The notes: generated by a model not told the origin, from the sequence alone. DNA of 20,412 nucleotides from Chrysophaeum taylorii (GCA_029834535.1 JAQMWT010000215.1:1-20412); one strand, 5' to 3'. Counted from the stretch's first letter, positions 1 to 8,429 are shown. Made by a program: numbers and translations.

Positions 1-1003
1 AGACCCGTGGACTCGCCACGGTTCTTTGCCGCTTTAGAAAGTGACGCAAACCCACGACCGATCAAGATGACGCCTTATAGGTTGACGCCAGCAAAGCTCG
101 AGTGTCTCAGAAAGCAGATCACTGAGTGGTGTCGCGATGGAGTCATCCGACCGGCGAACTCTCCGTGGGGATTTCCTGTACTGATGCTGCCTAAGAAGGG
201 AGCAGAGGCCGGGAAGTCAAATTTCGTGCAGCAGTTGACTTACGTCAGCTCAACGATCAGCTGGGCAATGACAGTTGGCAGAATATTCGTCAAGATGGTG
301 CTTTGGCTTTTCTTGCCATGCGCCGTTGGAATCATAACCTACGTTTGGACGCCGCTGCTCAGGACGCCGTTACGATGGTTAGTCCACTTGGAGCCCATAG
401 TTTCTTGCGCTTGCCTCTAGGAGCAAAAACAGCAGGAGCTCTCTTTTGTAAGCAGATGGCTAGCGATTTGTCCCACATGGATGTATAAGGACTTGGTCGC
501 GTTTGTCGACGATATTATGATGGGATCGGATGAACTCCATCGACATTTACAAGTTTTGATTGAAGTGTTGTGCCATTTAGCACAGCGAGGATATAGTGGA
601 CGAACTTCGAAGTTCCACCTCCTCAAGGATGAAATCGAGTTTTGGGACATATTTCGACTCCGGAAGGCTTGAAGCCGAATCCCAAGACGTTAGAAGCGTT
701 GCAGCAGATGCCGATTCCCGGTACGTTGCCCAATACGTCCCCGAAGACCCAGATTCGATCTTTCATTGGTATGAGCAACTATTGCCGCCGATATGTGAAG
801 AATTATTCGAAGATTGTGGAGCCGCTTAGGCGATTGTGTCTTGAAGGCGTTAAGTTTGAGTGGACGCCTGAGTGCCAAAGGCATGGGACACGATCATCGA
901 AGCTTTGGTGGATTCTCGTGGAGTTTATCATCCTGATTACGATCTTCCTTTTCAGATCCGCTCGGATGCTTCCGAGGATGGTCTGGGTGCGTATCTTTTC
1001 AGC
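1..1003 (+). pseudogene. pol: Ty3/gypsy reverse transcriptase and start of RNase H, frameshifted
   Basis: Reverse transcriptase copies element RNA into DNA. Frame 1 from base 1 shows the RT N-terminal region, with PYRLTPAK and later GVIRPANSPWGFPV near 70-190. The frame then changes near 230-300; the region that should hold the first catalytic Asp is shortened and only a weak LDAA-like trace is seen near 345-360. Bases ~390-470 give a PLGAHSFLRLPLG motif. The catalytic FVDD box is at 502-513. The next frame begins near 640 (LGHISTPEG, then SFIGMSNYCRRYV), corresponding to the RT thumb/connection. A further shift near 876 leads to the first RNase H motif SDASEDGLGAYLF, with its catalytic Asp at 965-967. 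Breaks near 640, 876 and 997 are in T or A runs; those near 230-300 and 483 are not obviously so. Confidence 0.85.
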
Positions 1004-1005
1004 TC

Positions 1006-2124
1006 GTGGAAATCAAGGACGAAACCGGCAAGGTGACACGAGAGGAACGAGTAATTGAGTATTGGAGCCGAGCTGTGCCGAAAGAGATGCGGAACTATGA
1101 GCCTCGCCGGCTAGAGCTCCTGGCAGTTATTCTTTCTCTTGAGCATTTCCGCTCTTATATTGAAGGTCACAAGACGATCCTTGAAACAGATCATCGCAAC
1201 TTGACGTTTTTACGAAAGGCGAAGCACTCGTCTGGGCAGTTGGCTCGATGGGCGATGCGGCTCGCCAATTTTGATCCTGAATTGGGTTACAAGCCAGGGA
1301 AGTCGCCGGGAATGAGCATCCCTGACTGTCTCTCTCGCAATCCTATAGATCATGTCATCGAGACGGACGAGTTTGGTGAACCCTTGAACCACGCGTATCT
1401 AGTGTGCCAAGAACTCCCTCGTTCTGTTGATGATGAAGGAGTACCTTTACCTGGGTGCCATGTCATTCTGTCGTTTGTTACGACTGAGTTGCCTGTGGAG
1501 GAAGAGGAGGAAGACCTCGATGATCCGATGCAATTGGTCACGTCTCATGCTACGAAACAACGTCAGAAGCAACGACTTCAGACCCAGCCTAGTATTTTCC
1601 GTGATGCCGATGATTACCAAGAGTACATCGACAAGATTCCGGATAATTTGACTTTGGAAGAGATAGCCAAAGAGCAGATCACTGATGCTACTTGCGAGGA
1701 CATTCGTTATCGCATGGCTCAGGGCCATTCTCTTCGTCGGTACGGAGCCAATTATCGCTATCAAGTGGTGAAAGGAGTTCTCTACCGTGCCGCACCCGAC
1801 TTGCACCCGATGATAGTCGCACCCCGAACTTTACGGACGCGCATCATCCGATTGTACCATGACACACCTCTCAATGGTGGTCATATGGGTCGTCAAAGTA
1901 CAGTGCAGTCGATACTTGAACGTTTTTGGTGGCCTCATATGTCTAATGAGGTGGGTGCTTACATTGCTGGTTGCATAGTGTGCAAGAAAGCTCGTACGCC
2001 TGAACCAAAGAGAGCAGGTCTGCTTCAGCAACCGGTGTATGATGGTGATTGTGTCGTCCTTTGTATGGATTTGTTTGGACCTTTGCCCAGTGCTGGTCCC
2101 GAGACATATCTCATCGTTTTTTGA
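1006..2124 (+). CDS. pol: Ty3/gypsy Pol segment: RNase H (rest), linker, integrase N-terminus
   Basis: A 372-codon open stretch. Residues 1-110 complete the RNase H domain: the second acidic residue is Glu37 (RRLELLAV) and the third is Asp62 (ETDHRNLTFL), followed by the tether motif ending PDCLSR near 110. Residues ~120-230 form an acidic, poorly conserved linker with a Glu-rich run at 165-169. The integrase zinc finger is visible as His285-x7-His293 and Cys323-x2-Cys326 (HHCC), and the first integrase catalytic Asp is Asp355 in CMDLFGPLP. The start shown is only the first Met after the upstream frameshift (near 997-1004); the natural protein is a polyprotein beginning far upstream. The frame ends at a TGA inside a run of six T at 2116-2121, in the middle of the integrase core. 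Confidence 0.85.
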   Translation: MEIKDETGKVTREERVIEYWSRAVPKEMRNYEPRRLELLAVILSLEHFRSYIEGHKTILETDHRNLTFLRKAKHSSGQLARWAMRLANFDPELGYKPGKSPGMSIPDCLSRNPIDHVIETDEFGEPLNHAYLVCQELPRSVDDEGVPLPGCHVILSFVTTELPVEEEEEDLDDPMQLVTSHATKQRQKQRLQTQPSIFRDADDYQEYIDKIPDNLTLEEIAKEQITDATCEDIRYRMAQGHSLRRYGANYRYQVVKGVLYRAAPDLHPMIVAPRTLRTRIIRLYHDTPLNGGHMGRQSTVQSILERFWWPHMSNEVGAYIAGCIVCKKARTPEPKRAGLLQQPVYDGDCVVLCMDLFGPLPSAGPETYLIVF

Positions 2125-3367
2125 TCCATTTTCTCATTTCTTGATTCTTGACGTACTACACCATAAGACTGCTGAGTCAATCCTCGAGTCTTTTGTCGCG
2201 AATATATTACTCAAAGGTTATCTACCTCAGAGGATTCGTACCGACAATGGGAAAGAGTTCGTCAACAAGTTGATGGAAGAGTTTTGTCATCTTTTCAATG
2301 TTCGGTATAGTACCACGATTCCGTATCATGCTCAGGCTAATCCTGCGGAAAGGGTCAACCGCTTTATCAAGGCTTTCCTCCGTGCGTGCCTTCAAAACCG
2401 CAAGATCACGGAATGGCCCGAATTCGCGGAGTACATTGCTTTCTGTTATAATCGTAAATTTATTCCGGGGACTCAGATCTCACCTTTCATGCTTCGTCTT
2501 AACCGGCAGCCTTTATTGCCAACCGATTACACGATCATGGATCTTGATGTCCGCCGCCTGCCGAAAACTCGCTCCGATGTTGTGGCAGAGACTCGCGAGA
2601 GGCTGAAGTTCTATACCGCTACGGTGAACGAAGCTCGTGAGAAGGCTCTTCGTAAACAACGTCTCGCCTATAATGCGGACCATGTTGATGTGGAGTATGA
2701 AGAAGGTTCACATGTTCTGCTCTACATCCCTTTTCTTCAGAACAAGCTTCGACCGGAATGGCGCGGTCCATTCGTTATTTTGGAACGCTTGTCCCCGGTC
2801 ACTTACAGGATTGAGTCTCTTGATTATCCTCCCGAACGCCGTTGTGTTCATGTTAGTCAGATTACCCCTGTGATGGTTTCTCCAGTGGTCGATCGAGCTG
2901 TGCCCAAGCCCAAGGAGACCTTTCGGGATGATTACAAGCATGGTAAGTTCGTTATCTTTCGGATTCCGGATAATAAACGGTCCGATTGGCGAAAGAAGAT
3001 TTATGTCGCTGAAGTTTATGAACCCTATGATTTTGTGAATGATCGAGTCGCTCTGCATTTCTATGCTGATCTCGGTCCCCATGACAAGGTTTCTTATTAC
3101 AAGCCTACTTCACATCTCTCTACTCGCAAGCTTAAGCCGGAATACAAGGACGTGGACGGTCGCAGTTTCACCGACAAGACCAAGGTCAACAACAGTACCA
3201 CTCCTTGTGTCACCGACTTCGCCCCGCATGAGATCGATGTGTTGATTCCTAAGTTCACTTTGCGTGGTGGACGCGTTCCTGAGCCTGTCGTTGAACGTGC
3301 CTACAAGAAGATTCGTTCTCGAGATGCTCATTCAGCCAAGGCTCGTGCTTCTCGCCGGACTCGCTGA
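2039..3367 (+). CDS. pol: Ty3/gypsy integrase core and C-terminal domain
   Basis: Integrase inserts the cDNA into the host genome. Homology resumes at about base 2118, after a one-base shift; the codons between 2039 and ~2117 are an out-of-frame overlap. The second catalytic Asp is Asp69 (RTDNGKEF) and the Glu is Glu104 (NPAERVNRF), a D-x34-E spacing as in elements carrying the NPxERVN version of the motif. A GPY/F-type module lies at ~225-275 (WRGPFVILERL, then YRIES and HVSQITPV). A further ~160 residues follow, containing GKFVIFRIPD (303-311), an aromatic-rich YVAEVYEPYDF segment (322-332) and a basic Ser/Arg-rich end. I do not recognise this tail as a chromodomain. The stop is at 3365-3367, 30 bases before the candidate LTR. 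Confidence 0.85.
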   Translation: MMVIVSSFVWICLDLCPVLVPRHISSFFDPFSHFLILDVLHHKTAESILESFVANILLKGYLPQRIRTDNGKEFVNKLMEEFCHLFNVRYSTTIPYHAQANPAERVNRFIKAFLRACLQNRKITEWPEFAEYIAFCYNRKFIPGTQISPFMLRLNRQPLLPTDYTIMDLDVRRLPKTRSDVVAETRERLKFYTATVNEAREKALRKQRLAYNADHVDVEYEEGSHVLLYIPFLQNKLRPEWRGPFVILERLSPVTYRIESLDYPPERRCVHVSQITPVMVSPVVDRAVPKPKETFRDDYKHGKFVIFRIPDNKRSDWRKKIYVAEVYEPYDFVNDRVALHFYADLGPHDKVSYYKPTSHLSTRKLKPEYKDVDGRSFTDKTKVNNSTTPCVTDFAPHEIDVLIPKFTLRGGRVPEPVVERAYKKIRSRDAHSAKARASRRTR

Positions 3368-3387
3368 GGGCAGCTCGTGTTCTCGCC

Positions 3388-3394
3388 AGGGGAG
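3388..3394 (+). promoter_or_regulatory. Candidate polypurine tract
   Basis: A short purine run, AGGGGAG, ends three bases before the TGTGG that begins the candidate 3' LTR. In LTR elements the polypurine tract primes plus-strand DNA synthesis and sits directly upstream of the 3' LTR. Its position between the Pol stop and the LTR fits. It is short, and the 5' LTR that would confirm it is absent. Confidence 0.4.
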
Positions 3395-3397
3395 TCC

Positions 3398-3724
3398 TGT
3401 GGCGGCAACTCCTGACCGCTAAGGCTTACCCCCCCTCACTCGAGGCTTGATACCCGTTCAACGGGACACCTTTCCCGATCTTTTTAGTGACATCATACCT
3501 CTCTTTTGTGAGAAGCATTCTTGCTGTATTCTTGTAGTTTCCTTGCTATCATATACCACCTCTCCATCTTGTTGAGAGGTTTGGTGAGCGTGAGCAAGGT
3601 GTGTGGCGAGCGTATCCGACCCCGCGTCCGTGTTTTCCTCGTTCAGTGAGGTCTCGGACGAGTCGGTGAGTACCCCCTTTGTCACCCGGGGGTCGGGAAG
3701 TTTTTTTCTGTGCCGCCATACACA
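3398..3724 (+). repeat. Candidate 3' LTR
   Basis: The segment begins TGTGGCGGCAACTCC and ends GTGCCGCCATACACA, so it has TG...CA termini; TGTG at the start is mirrored by CACA at the end, and GGCGGC/GCCGCC also lie near both ends. It follows the integrase stop and a purine tract, and is 327 bp long, a plausible LTR length. An AT-rich stretch near 3545-3560 could hold a TATA-like promoter. The next feature, a Helitron-like repeat, starts 15 bases downstream. No second LTR is available in the window, so the limits are inferred from the termini alone. Confidence 0.5.
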
Positions 3725-3750
3725 GCGTCTTAGATACATACAAGTCCAGG

Positions 3751-4093
3751 CCAGTAAGTCACCTAGTCCCAATCTCTAACCCCCGTAAGTTCACCTGGTC
3801 AGTAAGTTCACCTAGTCCCAATCTCTAACCCCAGTAAGTTCGGCGTAAACCCACTCGTGCTCACATCCACTCACCCCACTCTCATTTGAGCTCGTCGCTC
3901 TCACCCCCGCCAATCTAAGCTGCTTTGATCCGCACACGCCGCTAACCTTTGAGTTTACTCTAAAAACCCCAGTAAGCTCACTTGGTCCCAGTAAGTTCAC
4001 CTGGTCACTAAGTTCACATAGTCCCAATCTCTAACCCCAGTAAGTTCACCTGGTTCCAGTAAGTTCACCTGGCCCAGTAAGTTCACCTACAGT
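3751..4093 (+). repeat. AGTAAGTTCACCTGG minisatellite, copy 1
   Basis: Variants of CCAGTAAGTTCACCTGGTC and of TCACCTAGTCCCAATCTCTAACC alternate, interrupted at ~3845-3965 by a unique-looking spacer containing GAGCTCGTCGCTCTC and CTAAGCTGCTTTGATCCG. The same spacer occurs in all four units. No coding potential was seen. Confidence 0.85.
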
Positions 4094-4118
4094 GCGCGTG
4101 TAGACGCCGGGAGGGGGC

Positions 4119-4690
4119 TTATCGGTATTGCGCAGCACGTGTGGGGTAGGGTGGAGTCGTCGACCCAGAAGAGGATATCCTCGGGGTTGCCGATCGACAG
4201 AGAGCCACGTAGAGCTGGACGTGGCAGAAGACGGGCTTGGGCAAGAGGACGCCGACCTCGCGGGGCGTCTGGCCCTGGCTCTTGTTGATCGTTTGGCGTC
4301 GGCGGGCCTTAAGGGATACAGGTTGGAGGAGCCTCGGTGACAACGACACGATCGATCATGTATCTGGTACCGTTGCAGTGGCCGTGCGACGGGTCGAGGT
4401 TGCGAAGACTTTAAGCTCGCGATCAAAGTCAGCATGCCGTTGGTTGTCAGGGAGTTGAAAACTCGACTGTAAAGAGCGAGGCGTCGTCTTCCGACCCAAC
4501 CTAGTCGGCCGAAAAGAACTCCGACGCCTCGTCTCCGGGAAAAAAAAAGGCCGCGGTCATGCGCGCGTTGTCAGCATCGACAACATCGTTTCGACGGGGC
4601 GTGAGAATGGCGCGCTGAAAGAGCCGCCGCGGGTCGTGGAAACAGTCTGCGAGGTCGCCGTAGACGGCTTGGAGGATCACTGTCTGGCTC
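4119..4690 (-). pseudogene. Helitron/Pif1-type helicase C-terminal remnant, copy 1
   Basis: Reading the minus strand from 4690: a segment like ILQAVYGDLADYFHDPRRL then RAILTPRRNDVVDADN, then GDEASEFFSA, then RNLDPS...CNGTRYMIDRV in another frame, then TINKSQGQTPREVGV and PVFCHVQLYVALCRS, ending at a TAA (4119-4121). These are the successive C-terminal motifs of Pif1-like helicases of Helitron RepHel proteins; TINKSQGQT and YVAL(S/C)R are superfamily 1B helicase motifs V and VI. The Rep nuclease and the ATP-binding Walker motifs are absent. A run of nine A at about 4540-4548 shifts the frame here. Segments between LK and RNLDP and before TINKSQGQT are missing compared with the family. Confidence 0.75.
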
Positions 4691-4811
4691 GCGCGCTTAC
4701 CTGATCCTTACCCTGAATCGGGGGACAAACAAAAAAACCCACCCACATCCTTCATGCCCCCCCCACACACACCCCTCTTAGCAGTCGACATTTAAAGACA
4801 AACAAGTGCAG

Positions 4812-5150
4812 GCCAGTAAGTTCACCTAGGCCCAATCTCTAACCCCAGTAAGTTCACCTGGTCCCAGTAACTTTCTTGAAAGTGTTTTGAATAAGTTCAC
4901 CTGGTCAGTAAGTTCACCTAGTCCAAATCTCTAACCCCAGTAAGTTCGGCGTAAACCCACTCGTGCTCACACCCACTCCTTCGAGCTCGTCGCTCTCGCC
5001 TCCGCCAATCTAAGCTGCTTTGATCCGCACACGCCGCTAACCTTTGAGTTTACTCCAAAACCCCAGTAAGTTCATCAGGTCCCAGTAAGTTCACCTAGTC
5101 CCAATCTCAAACCCCAGTAAGTTCACCTGGTCCCAGTAAGTTCACCTACA
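4812..5150 (+). repeat. AGTAAGTTCACCTGG minisatellite, copy 2
   Basis: Same monomers and same internal spacer (about 4950-5060) as the first copy. A short local insertion near 4868-4893 separates two monomers. No gene seen. Confidence 0.85.
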
Positions 5151-5176
5151 GTGCGCGTGTAGACGCCGGGAGGGGC

Positions 5177-5745
5177 TTATCGGTATTGCGCAGCACGTGT
5201 GGGGTAGGGTGGAGTCGTCGACCCAGAAGAGCATATCCTCGGGGTTGCCGATCGACAGAGAGCCACGTAGAGCTGGACGTGGCAGAAGACGGGCTTGGGC
5301 AAGAGGACGCCGACCTCGCGGGGCGTCTGGCCCTGGCTCTTGTTGATCGTTTGGCGTCGGCGGGCCTTAAGGGATACAGGTTGGAGGAGCCTCGGTGACA
5401 ACGACACGATCGATCATGTATCTGGTACCGTTGCAGTGGCCGTGCGACGGGTCGAGGTTGCGAAGACTTTAAGCTCGCGATCAAAGTCAGCATGCCGTTG
5501 GTTGTCAGGGAGTTGAAAACTCGACTGTAAAGAGCGAGGCGTCGTCTTCCGACCCAACCTAGTCGGCCGAAAAGAACTCCGACGCCTCGTCTCCGGGAAA
5601 AAAGGCCGCGGTCATGCGCGCGTTGTCAGCATCGACAACATCGTTTCGACGGGGCGTGAGAATGGCGCGCTGAAAGAGCCGCCGCGGGTCGTGGAAATAG
5701 TCTGCGAGGTCGCCGTAGACGGCTTGGAGGATCAATGCCTGGCTC
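5177..5745 (-). pseudogene. Helitron/Pif1-type helicase C-terminal remnant, copy 2
   Basis: Same remnant as copy 1. The homopolymer that shifts the frame elsewhere is six A here (about 5599-5604), so ARMTAAFFPGDEASEFF reads in one frame. Immediately after comes an in-frame TAG where the helicase family usually has a Ser (SADS-type motif). The same TAG is in the other copies. A T4 run in the GAGTTTTCAACTCC stretch then shifts the frame before NSLTTNGM. TINKSQGQTPREVGV and YVALCRS are intact as motifs. Confidence 0.75.
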
Positions 5746-5803
5746 GCGGGCCTACCTGATCCTTACCCTAAATCGGGGGACAAACAGACAAACAAACAGA
5801 CAA

Positions 5804-5828
5804 ACATCTGTCGATTAGTAGTAAGGAC
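5804..5828 (+). repeat. Boundary motif, Helitron unit 2/3 junction
   Basis: ACATCTGTCGATTAGTAG continuing into TAAGGAC. It is found again at 6955-6979, inverted at 7762-7785, and at 11645-11669. Here it runs directly into AAGTGCAGG of the next unit. Confidence 0.75.
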
Positions 5829-5836
5829 AAGTGCAG

Positions 5837-6146
5837 GCCAGTAAGTTCACCTAGTCCCAATCTCTAACCCCAGTAAGTTCACCTGGTCCCAGTAAGTTTC
5901 ATATAAGTTCACCTGGTCAGTAAGTTCACCTAGCTCACACCAACTCCTTTGAGCTCGTCGCTCTCGCCTCCGCCAATCTAAGCTGCTTTGATCCGCACGC
6001 GCCGCCAACCTTTGAGTTTACTCTAAAAACTTTACTCTAAAACCCCAGTATGTTCACCTGGTCCCAGTTTCACCTGGTCACTCAGTTCACCTAGTCCCAA
6101 TCTCAAACCCCAGTAAGTTCACCTGGTCCCAGTAAGTTCACTTACA
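5837..6146 (+). repeat. AGTAAGTTCACCTGG minisatellite, copy 3
   Basis: Shorter copy. Part of the array before the spacer is lost: TCACCTAG runs directly into CTCACACCAACTCC at 5925-5947. A small duplication of TTTACTCTAAAA is seen at 6016-6041. Confidence 0.8.
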
Positions 6147-6173
6147 GTGCGCGTGTAGACGCCGGGAGGGGGC

Positions 6174-6737
6174 TTATCGGTATTGCGCAGCACGTGTGGG
6201 TAGGGTGGAGTCGTCGACCCAGAAGAGTATATCCTCGGGGTTGCCGATCGACAGAGAGCCACGTAGAGCTGGACGTGGCAGAAGACGGGCTTGGGAAGAG
6301 GACGCCGACCTCGCGGGGCGTCTGGCCCTGGCTCTTGTTGATCGTTTGGCGTCGGCGGGCCTTAAGGGATACAGGTTGGAGGAGCCTCGGTGACAACGAC
6401 ACGATCGATCATGTATCTGGTACCGTTGCAGTGGCCGTGCGACGGGTCGAGGTTGCGAAGACTTTAAGCTCGCGATCAAAGTCAGCATGCCGTTGGTTGT
6501 CAGGGAGTTGAAAACTCTACTGTAAAGAGCGAGGCGTCGTCTTCCGACCCAGCCTAGTCAGCCGAAAAGAACTCCGACGCCTCGTCTCCGGGAAAAAGGC
6601 CGCGGTCATGCGCGCGTTGTCAGCATCGACAACATCGTTTCGACGGGGCGTGAGAATGGCGCGCTGAAAGAGCCGCCGCGGGTCGTGGAAATAGTCTGCG
6701 AGGTCGCCGTAGACGGCTTGGAGGATCACTGTCTGGC
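6174..6737 (-). pseudogene. Helitron/Pif1-type helicase C-terminal remnant, copy 3
   Basis: Carries the same lesions as the other copies: the TAG in the SADS-like position, the T4 frameshift before NSLTTNGM, and the lost segments around RNLDPS and before TINKSQGQT. Its own changes are a five-A run (about 6592-6596) that shifts the frame after TAAFFP, and a one-base loss at about 6297 that breaks the frame after TINKSQGQTPREVGVL, so YVALCRS is in a different frame from QGQT. Confidence 0.75.
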
Positions 6738-6916
6738 TCTCGCGCCTACCTGATCCTTACTCTCGCGCCTACCTGATCCTTACCCTAAATCGAGGGACAA
6801 ACAAACAGACCCGCGTACTTACTTATCTCCGCCCGTCAGGCACATCCCTCATACCCCACAAACCCACCCACATCCTTCATGCTCCCCACACACACCCGCC
6901 TCTTAGCAGTCGACAT

Positions 6917-7786
6917 TTAAAGACAAACAAACAGACAGACAGACAAACAGACAAACATCTGCCGATTAGTAGTTAGGACAAAAAAACGGACGTTTCCGGA
7001 CACCCCGGGCCGGGCGCCGAAGGCGCCGAAAATGTGCCGAAAAGGCGCCGAAGGCGCCGAAGCCTTCGGGGCCGGCGCTGGAGGCGCCAAAGGCGCCGAA
7101 GGCGCCAGCGGCTTTGGCGGCGCCGGTGACGCCGCCGCCGGAGGCCCCGGCGGCTTTGGCGGCGCCGAAGGCTTTAGTGGCGCCCTCCAGCGCCGCGGCG
7201 GCGCCTCCGGCGCCGCCGGCGGCTTTTGTGGAGCCCTCCGGCGTCTCGGCACCTCCGCGCCGCTAAAGCCGCTTCTTCGACACCGGCGGCTCGCGCCGTG
7301 TAGAAGGACCCTTTCGCGGCCTTCGGGCACGAGGCGACGGGGTCGGCCCGAGGTTGCAAACCGATGGGTGATGCTTTTCTTACTTGTTAATGTCAGCTTG
7401 TTCCCCCGGTCGCGGACGGCCGGTGGCTTAGGTGCGGTTCCAGGGCGTGCTCGCGGTGTTCGGATTAGTTGCTGCTCGCGATGCGCAGCCGTTTGGCAGC
7501 GGGGGCGAAATCGGGGTCGAACGTGTCGTCGATCTCCTTCCGGAAATTGTGGAAGTTTGCTCTTGAGAGCTGGGAAATTCCGGCGGGGGATTCCGGGGAG
7601 TTTGGAGATCTGACTGGCTCGGTCGTCGATGTAGTTGGCCTTCATGCCGCCCTTCGCTTCGAAGGCCTTGGGCATCGGATCCGATGGGTTCTTGTGCTTC
7701 ATGTACAACATCGCAAGGTAGCGGCGTACGAAGCCGAGGAGTTTGGTGGCAAGTGCGCGCTTCCTAACTACTAATCGACAGATGTT

Positions 7787-7821
<35 letters not shown>

Positions 7822-7861
7822 TTGTCCCTCGATTTAGGGTAAGGATCAGGTTGGCCCGCAA
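6917..7861 (-). CDS. Unrecognised open frame in foldback loop, probably not functional
   Basis: An open frame of 314 codons on the minus strand covering the loop. Its first ~30 codons and last ~25 are translated tetranucleotide repeat (RQTDRQTD and CLSVCLFV) and cannot be a real protein end. Residues ~33-135 are non-repetitive (for example LLGFVRRYLAMLYMKHKNP and MKANYIDDRASQISKLPG) and look like genuine protein sequence, possibly a captured gene fragment, but I do not recognise the family. Residues ~205-290 are Pro/Ala-rich and arise from the GGCGCC repeat. Start and end are not trustworthy. Helitrons are known to capture host gene fragments; that explanation is inference. Confidence 0.25.
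6922..6958 (+). repeat. (ACAA/ACAG)n microsatellite, left inner arm
   Basis: Tetranucleotide AGACAAACAAACAGACAGAC-type run next to the boundary motif; its inverted counterpart is at 7783-7828. Confidence 0.85.
7016..7262. repeat. GGCGCC-rich low-complexity tract
   Basis: Dense GGCGCC palindromes separated by AAA, GAA, GGA or CGG triplets (GGCGCCGAAGGCGCCGAAGC style), with period-3 structure that keeps frames open on both strands. It probably grew by slippage. Confidence 0.8.
7783..7828 (-). repeat. (TGTC/TTTG)n microsatellite, right inner arm
   Basis: TGTTTGTCTGTCTGTCTG-type run, the inverse of 6922-6958, between the boundary motif and CCTCGATTTAGGGTAAGG. Confidence 0.85.
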
Positions 7862-8429
7862 GCCAGACAGTGATCCTCCAAGCCGTCTACGTCGACCTCG
7901 CAGACTATTTCCACGACCCGCGGCGGCTCTTTCGGCGCGCCATTCTCACGCCCCGTCGAAACGATGTTGTCGATGCTGACAACGCGCGCATGACCGCGGC
8001 CTTTTTTTCCCGGAGACGAGGCGTCGGAGTTCTTTTCGGCCAACTAGGTTGTGTCGGAAGACGACGCCTCGCTCTTTACAGTCGAGTTTTCAACTCCCTG
8101 ACAACCAACGGCATGCTCACTTTGATCTCGAGCTTAAAGTCTTCGCAACCTCGACCCGTCGTACGGCCACTGCAACGGCACCCGATACATGATCGATCGT
8201 GTCGTTGTCACCGAGGCTCCTCCAACCTGTATCCCTTAAGGCCCGCCTACGCCAAACGATCAACAAGAGCCAGGGCCAGACGCCCCGCGAGGTCGGCGTC
8301 CTCTCGCCCAAGCCCGTCTTCTGCCACGTCCAGCTCTACGTGGCTCTCTGTCGATCGGCAACCCCGAGGATATCCTCTTCTTCGTCGACGACTCCACCCT
8401 ACTCCACACCTGCTGCGCAATACCGATAA
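7862..8429 (+). pseudogene. Helitron/Pif1-type helicase C-terminal remnant, copy 4
   Basis: The only copy on the plus strand. ILQAVYVDLADYFHDPRRL and RAILTPRRNDVVDADN are at ~7873-7990; a T7 run at 8002-8008 shifts the frame. GDEASEFFSAN is followed by the shared TAG at about 8046-8048. NSLTTNGM is at about 8094-8117 and RNLDPSYGHCNGTRYMIDRV at about 8146-8205 in another frame. TINKSQGQTPREVGV and YVALCRS lie in the 8199-8429 frame, and the remnant ends at TAA (8427-8429). It shares the lesions of the direct copies but has its own substitutions (for example CCGACG to CCTACG near 8247). Confidence 0.75.

Larger units (their letters stand above)
1..3724 (+). mobile_element. Ty3/gypsy LTR retrotransposon, 3' part
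   Basis: Seen: reverse transcriptase, RNase H, integrase zinc finger, integrase core and a GPY/F-type module follow each other on the plus strand, then a purine tract and a candidate LTR. The order RT-RNase H-integrase is the diagnostic Ty3/gypsy (Metaviridae-type) order; Ty1/copia has integrase first. The reading frame is already open at base 1, so the element starts outside the window and gag, protease and the 5' LTR are not visible. At least six frame changes interrupt the polyprotein, so this copy would not be autonomous as read. Several breaks lie in homopolymer runs and could be sequencing errors. Confidence 0.9.
3740..4801 (-). mobile_element. Helitron-derived repeat unit 1
   Basis: A ~1.06 kb unit beginning ACAAGTCCAGGCCAGTAAG and ending at the next copy of that start. 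Plus-strand order: minisatellite (~3751-4093) interrupted by a shared ~120 bp spacer (about 3845-3965), the decayed helicase 3' end (minus strand, 4119-4690), then ACCTGATCCTTACCC, a short purine/AAAC-rich tail and a CACCCACATCC-type stretch. The same order is found in the next two units and inverted in 7762-8806. In the helicase sense the minisatellite forms the 3' flank. I could not find a convincing Helitron terminus (TC start, hairpin plus CTRR end), so assignment rests on the helicase remnant. Confidence 0.6.
4802..5826 (-). mobile_element. Helitron-derived repeat unit 2
   Basis: Second head-to-tail copy, ~1.03 kb, joined directly to unit 1 without intervening sequence. It differs from unit 1 mainly by a small insertion in the minisatellite (near 4870-4890), length changes in the tail, and the (ACAA/ACAG) run at ~5780-5803. 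It ends with the boundary motif at 5804-5828, which overlaps the first bases of unit 3. Direct head-to-tail abutment suggests tandem duplication or rolling-circle-type amplification rather than independent insertion. Confidence 0.6.
5827..6978 (-). mobile_element. Helitron-derived repeat unit 3 (left arm of foldback)
   Basis: Third direct copy, ~1.15 kb. Its tail (6780-6978) is longer: it includes a CCCACCCACATCCTTCATG stretch shared with the unit 1 tail, a tetranucleotide (ACAA/ACAG) run and the boundary motif at 6955-6979. It is matched in inverse by 7762-8806. Confidence 0.6.

Noticed and set aside
3751..6146. AGTAAGT in the minisatellite as repeated 5' splice sites
   Set aside because: The context is CCAG-TAAGT, missing the G of the GT dinucleotide at the expected junction, and no coding exon precedes it.
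5827..6146. Minisatellite as a CRISPR array
   Set aside because: Monomers are nearly contiguous without unique spacers of constant length, and the context is eukaryotic transposons.
7032..7613. Plus-strand Gly/Ala-rich frame over the GGCGCC tract
   Set aside because: Period-3 low-complexity DNA yields open frames in several phases; no family resemblance.
7840..7852. TTTAGGGTAAGG as a telomere repeat
   Set aside because: Only one TTAGGG occurs per unit, within a conserved 25 bp segment; there is no tandem telomeric array.
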